DNA from: Occultella gossypii
GTDB taxonomy: Bacteria; Actinomycetota; Actinomycetes; Actinomycetales; Beutenbergiaceae
DNA: 64,000 nucleotides
Assembly (NCBI RefSeq): GCF_019947135.1
Contig: NZ_JAGSHT010000025.1
Coordinates: 21,357 to 85,356, forward strand
Direction: 5' to 3'
In this document: positions 61,659 through 64,000 of the stretch, piece after piece
Layout of the letters: each line of letters begins with the position of its first letter
Numbering within the stretch: position 1 is the stretch's first letter
The notes under the pieces: model-generated
Told to the model about the DNA's origin: nothing
Seen by the model: the letters and a program-made list of their open reading frames with translations, nothing else
Database searches by the model: none
Position numbers and translations under genes: made by a program

Positions 61659-62675
61659 TCAGCCTTCCATCTTCTTGCGGGAGGGCTGCACCCGGGGCGG
61701 CTCGCCCGGCATCTTCGGGTACTCGGGCGGGAACGGCATCTCGCCGAGCCCGTTCTCGACGTCGGTGTCCCACAGACCCAGTGCGGCGTCGAACGTGCCG
61801 ACGGCGTCATCGATCCCGGCCCATGCGTCGCCGTCGGCCGCGAGCAGGCCCGGCACCGTGAGCACGGTGAAGTCCGCGGTGCTGACCTCGGACAGGTCCT
61901 CCCACCGCACCGGCATGGAGACCGGAGCGCCGGGAAGGGGCCGGGGGGAATAGGCCGCGGCGATGGTGCGGTCGCGGTTCGCCTGGTTGAAGTCGACGAA
62001 GATCTTCTCCCCGCGCTCCTCCTTCCACCAGGCGGTGGTGACCAGCTCGGGCAGCCGCCGCTCCAGCTCCCGGGCGATCCCGATGACGCCGTGCCGGACG
62101 TCGAGGAACTCGTGGTCCGGGGTGACCCGGGCGAACACGTGCAGGCCCCGGTTCCCGCTCGTCTTCACCCACGGGGTCAGCCCGAGCTCGGTCATCAGGT
62201 CCCGCAGCGCGAACGCCGCGGTGACCACGTCGGCGAAGGACCGGCCGGGCTGGGGGTCCAGGTCGATGCGCACCTCGTCGGGATTGTCGGCGTTCGCGGT
62301 GCGCACCGGCCAGGGGTGGAACGTGACGGTGTTCATCTGCACGGCCCAGACGGCCGTGGCGATCTCGTCGATGACCAGCTGCGGGTGCCGGCGCCCGGAG
62401 GGGTAGGTGCACATGACGGTGCGAGCCCACTCCGGAGCGCCCTTCGGCGGGTTCTTGGAGAAGAACTCCTCGCCGTCGGTGCCCTGCGGGAACCGCTGCA
62501 GGGTCACCGGCCGGTCGCCGACCGCCCGCAGGAAGCCATCGGCCACGGCGGCAAGGTAACGCGCCAGGTCCCACTTCGTGATGCCCGGCCACATCTCGCG
62601 ATCGGGCGAGGAGATGCGCACGGAACGCTCACCGTCTCCTCCGGGCAGGTCCAGGTGCTTCGCCGTCGTGGCCAT
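61659..62675 (-). CDS. LigD-type polymerase (PolDom) protein
   Basis: A 338-residue archaeo-eukaryotic primase-like polymerase domain of the LigD family, encoded alone. LARYLAAVADGFLRAVGDRPVTLQRFP is near residue 46, FHPWPVRTANADNPDEVRIDLDPQPG near 125 with the catalytic D-x-D, and KTSGNRGLHVFARV near 175. PMRWEDLSEV lies near 265. Stand-alone PolDoms fill gaps in nonhomologous end joining with Ku and LigC/LigD. ATG 62675 lies 7 nt after TAGGCT, which overlaps the upstream gene's stop. Confidence 0.92.
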   Translation of the reverse strand: MATTAKHLDLPGGDGERSVRISSPDREMWPGITKWDLARYLAAVADGFLRAVGDRPVTLQRFPQGTDGEEFFSKNPPKGAPEWARTVMCTYPSGRRHPQLVIDEIATAVWAVQMNTVTFHPWPVRTANADNPDEVRIDLDPQPGRSFADVVTAAFALRDLMTELGLTPWVKTSGNRGLHVFARVTPDHEFLDVRHGVIGIARELERRLPELVTTAWWKEERGEKIFVDFNQANRDRTIAAAYSPRPLPGAPVSMPVRWEDLSEVSTADFTVLTVPGLLAADGDAWAGIDDAVGTFDAALGLWDTDVENGLGEMPFPPEYPKMPGEPPRVQPSRKKMEG

Positions 62676-62682
62676 GGCTGCG

Positions 62683-62688
62683 AGCCTA
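62683..62688 (-). promoter_or_regulatory. -10 element of the PolDom gene
   Basis: TAGGCT on the minus strand ends 7 nt before ATG 62675. Its first three bases are the TAG stop of the upstream membrane-protein gene. Confidence 0.5.
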
Positions 62689-63831
62689 GACGTCGGCCCC
62701 GGCACGAGCCAGGTCGGCGGGCCGGTCGATGCCGTACCGGTGCCCGGCGTAGCCCCAGACCGCAAGGGCCAGCATCGGGCCCCAGAACCAGGCCGGGAAG
62801 ATCAGCAGGCCCATCGTGCTGTCGAGGGAGAACATCGGGATCGCGGCCCCGCACAGCATCAGGGCCACCAGCCCGCCGGGGATGATCGCGGCGAGTGGGT
62901 GCACCGGCCGGTCGGCCTCACCGGAGCCGCCCGGGAACCAGCGGGGCAACCGCTCGCCCCAGCGGGCGATCAGGCCGAGGGTGAGGATGAAGCCCAGCCA
63001 CCCGGCGGCGCCGAGCAGGATTCCCTGCACCCGGACGCCCGGGTCGATGTCGGCGACCGGGCCGCCGAACTGCGGCCACGGAGTCAACCAGGTGAGCCGG
63101 ATGATCGCGTAGGGCAGCGGGCCGAGCGCAGCCAGCGCGGTGAACAACACCCGGTGCCGGGTCACCCACGCGGTCGCCCGGCGGCCGCGGCCATCGGCGC
63201 GAGCGTCGCGGACGATCAGCGCGACCCACGCGACGGCGGCCAGCAGGGGCAGCACGACGGCCGCGATGATCCATTGCGTGCCCTGAAGTTGTGGCGCCAT
63301 CAACGTGAGGTAGCTGACGAGCCCCTCACGGATGACGAACCCACCGATGATGGCTGCCACCGCAGCCACGAGCAGGACGGCTCGGGCGCCACGGTAGGTG
63401 CGGAAGGCGAGGATCCAGAGCGTTACCAGCACGAGCGGCACCGCCCACGCGACCAGGTAGCCGAAGGTGCTGAGAGTGCCCGCGCCCTGGGCGAGGACAC
63501 CGAAGACGACTGCGCTGAGGCCGCCGGTCGCGGTCGTGACCGCGGCCGTGACCCGACTCGGGGCGATCAGCCGGGCACCGGCGGCGAGCATCCCGAGGGC
63601 ACCCAGAGCGGCGAGTGCGATGGTCAGCGTGGTCGTCGACATCAGACCCGTGGCGAGCACCCCGTTGTCCGCGGTGTACCGGTTGATGCCCGGTATGGCC
63701 AGGAACACCAGCGACAGGACGGTCACGACCAGGGATCCGCCGCCGGCCAGCACGGTCGGCACGCGGGACTCCGGTGGCCTGGCCTCCGCGGGTGCGTTGC
63801 GGTCGATCTCGACCGGGGATGTTCGGGGCAT
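62686..63831 (-). CDS. Polytopic membrane protein of unknown function
   Basis: A 381-residue protein with about ten hydrophobic helices, starting MPRTSPVEIDRNAPAEA before the first helix (LVVTVLSLVFLAIPG). Polar loops contain GVRVQGILLGAAGWLGFILTLGL and PRWFPGGSGEADRPVHPLAA, and HRYGIDRPADLARA ends the protein. It resembles the uncharacterised actinobacterial multi-helix proteins annotated only as hypothetical. ATG 63831 follows GAGGAGGGG, a clear ribosome binding site. Function unknown. Confidence 0.8.
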   Translation of the reverse strand: MPRTSPVEIDRNAPAEARPPESRVPTVLAGGGSLVVTVLSLVFLAIPGINRYTADNGVLATGLMSTTTLTIALAALGALGMLAAGARLIAPSRVTAAVTTATGGLSAVVFGVLAQGAGTLSTFGYLVAWAVPLVLVTLWILAFRTYRGARAVLLVAAVAAIIGGFVIREGLVSYLTLMAPQLQGTQWIIAAVVLPLLAAVAWVALIVRDARADGRGRRATAWVTRHRVLFTALAALGPLPYAIIRLTWLTPWPQFGGPVADIDPGVRVQGILLGAAGWLGFILTLGLIARWGERLPRWFPGGSGEADRPVHPLAAIIPGGLVALMLCGAAIPMFSLDSTMGLLIFPAWFWGPMLALAVWGYAGHRYGIDRPADLARAGADV

Positions 63832-64000
63832 GGTGCCCCTCCTCTCGTAGCAGCGTGCTGCCACGATGGCTCGCCGGCCCCGGCCCACGGTTCCCCCGGG
63901 CGGGGGAGCGGGCGTCTCGCAGGGGTGAACCGCCGACGGCGGCGCGCACCCCCCAGGGGCGGGACCCCCACCCGCCGCCGTGTGGGGGGACGGGGGAAAA
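63832..64000. other. Right window edge, no gene seen
   Basis: This is the upstream region of the membrane-protein gene. It contains G/C runs and a perfect TCCCCC/GGGGGA hairpin (63892-63907, loop 4). No reading frame with coding character is visible. Confidence 0.5.

Overview
The window is chromosomal DNA from a high-GC actinobacterium, most likely in the order Micrococcales. The evidence is a dcw (division and cell wall) cluster without ftsA but with wag31/divIVA, sepF and yggT, actinobacterial-type PriA/HisA, mycothiol- and deazaflavin-enzyme relatives, and strong G/C preference at third codon positions. MurE carries DDPHDEDP where meso-diaminopimelate-adding enzymes have DNPR, which suggests an L-lysine or L-ornithine peptidoglycan. 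I see no rRNA, tRNA, CRISPR array, insertion sequence or phage module.

Region 1 (1-2804, minus strand) is a moxR - DUF58 - transglutaminase-like (tgpA) unit whose last gene runs off the left edge. Region 2 (about 2940-23553, plus strand) is the dcw cluster: mraZ, rsmH, ftsL, ftsI, murE, murF, mraY, murD, ftsW, murG, murC, ftsQ, ftsZ, then pgeF, sepF, yggT, divIVA, lspA, an RluD-type pseudouridine synthase and a GNAT acetyltransferase. Nearly all genes from rsmH to ftsQ overlap by a few bases, so precursor synthesis (Mur enzymes, MraY, MurG), the septal synthase pair (FtsW/FtsI) and the FtsQ/FtsL scaffold are translationally coupled. mraZ is preceded by MraZ boxes at 10-bp spacing.

Region 3 (23540-33294) holds a SoxR-type regulator with its operator facing an MFS exporter, several small genes, an aminotransferase, a GH114 lipoprotein, dnaE1, a cupin, an S4 protein and a SnoaL-like protein. 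Region 4 (33412-46293) is the histidine operon, split: hisD is separated from hisC-hisB-(unknown)-hisH-priA by about 7.6 kb of accessory DNA. That DNA contains a decayed MFS pseudogene, a P-loop kinase-like gene, a PspC gene, a RecQ helicase fused to a phosphoribosyltransferase-like domain, a secreted M23 peptidase with FG-GAP repeats, an aminoglycoside-phosphotransferase-like gene and a DUF952 gene.

Region 5 (46290-50149) is an SseB-like gene and then infC-rpmI-rplT with an RNA methyltransferase and a small-molecule kinase. infC starts at a rare AUC codon behind an attenuator-like hairpin. Region 6 (50220-64000) is accessory: a methyltransferase with two nucleotidyltransferase-fold proteins, a polymorphic-toxin-like protein with an LQRQAGN motif, thymidine kinase, a membrane-anchored secreted protein with a 2'-5' RNA ligase-like gene, ATP-dependent ligase LigC, a separate LigD-type polymerase domain, and several enzymes of general metabolism.

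A pattern that runs across the window is a TANNNT -10 hexamer placed 6-8 nt before the start codon at seventeen gene starts. This points to widespread leaderless transcription and was used here to fix several start codons.
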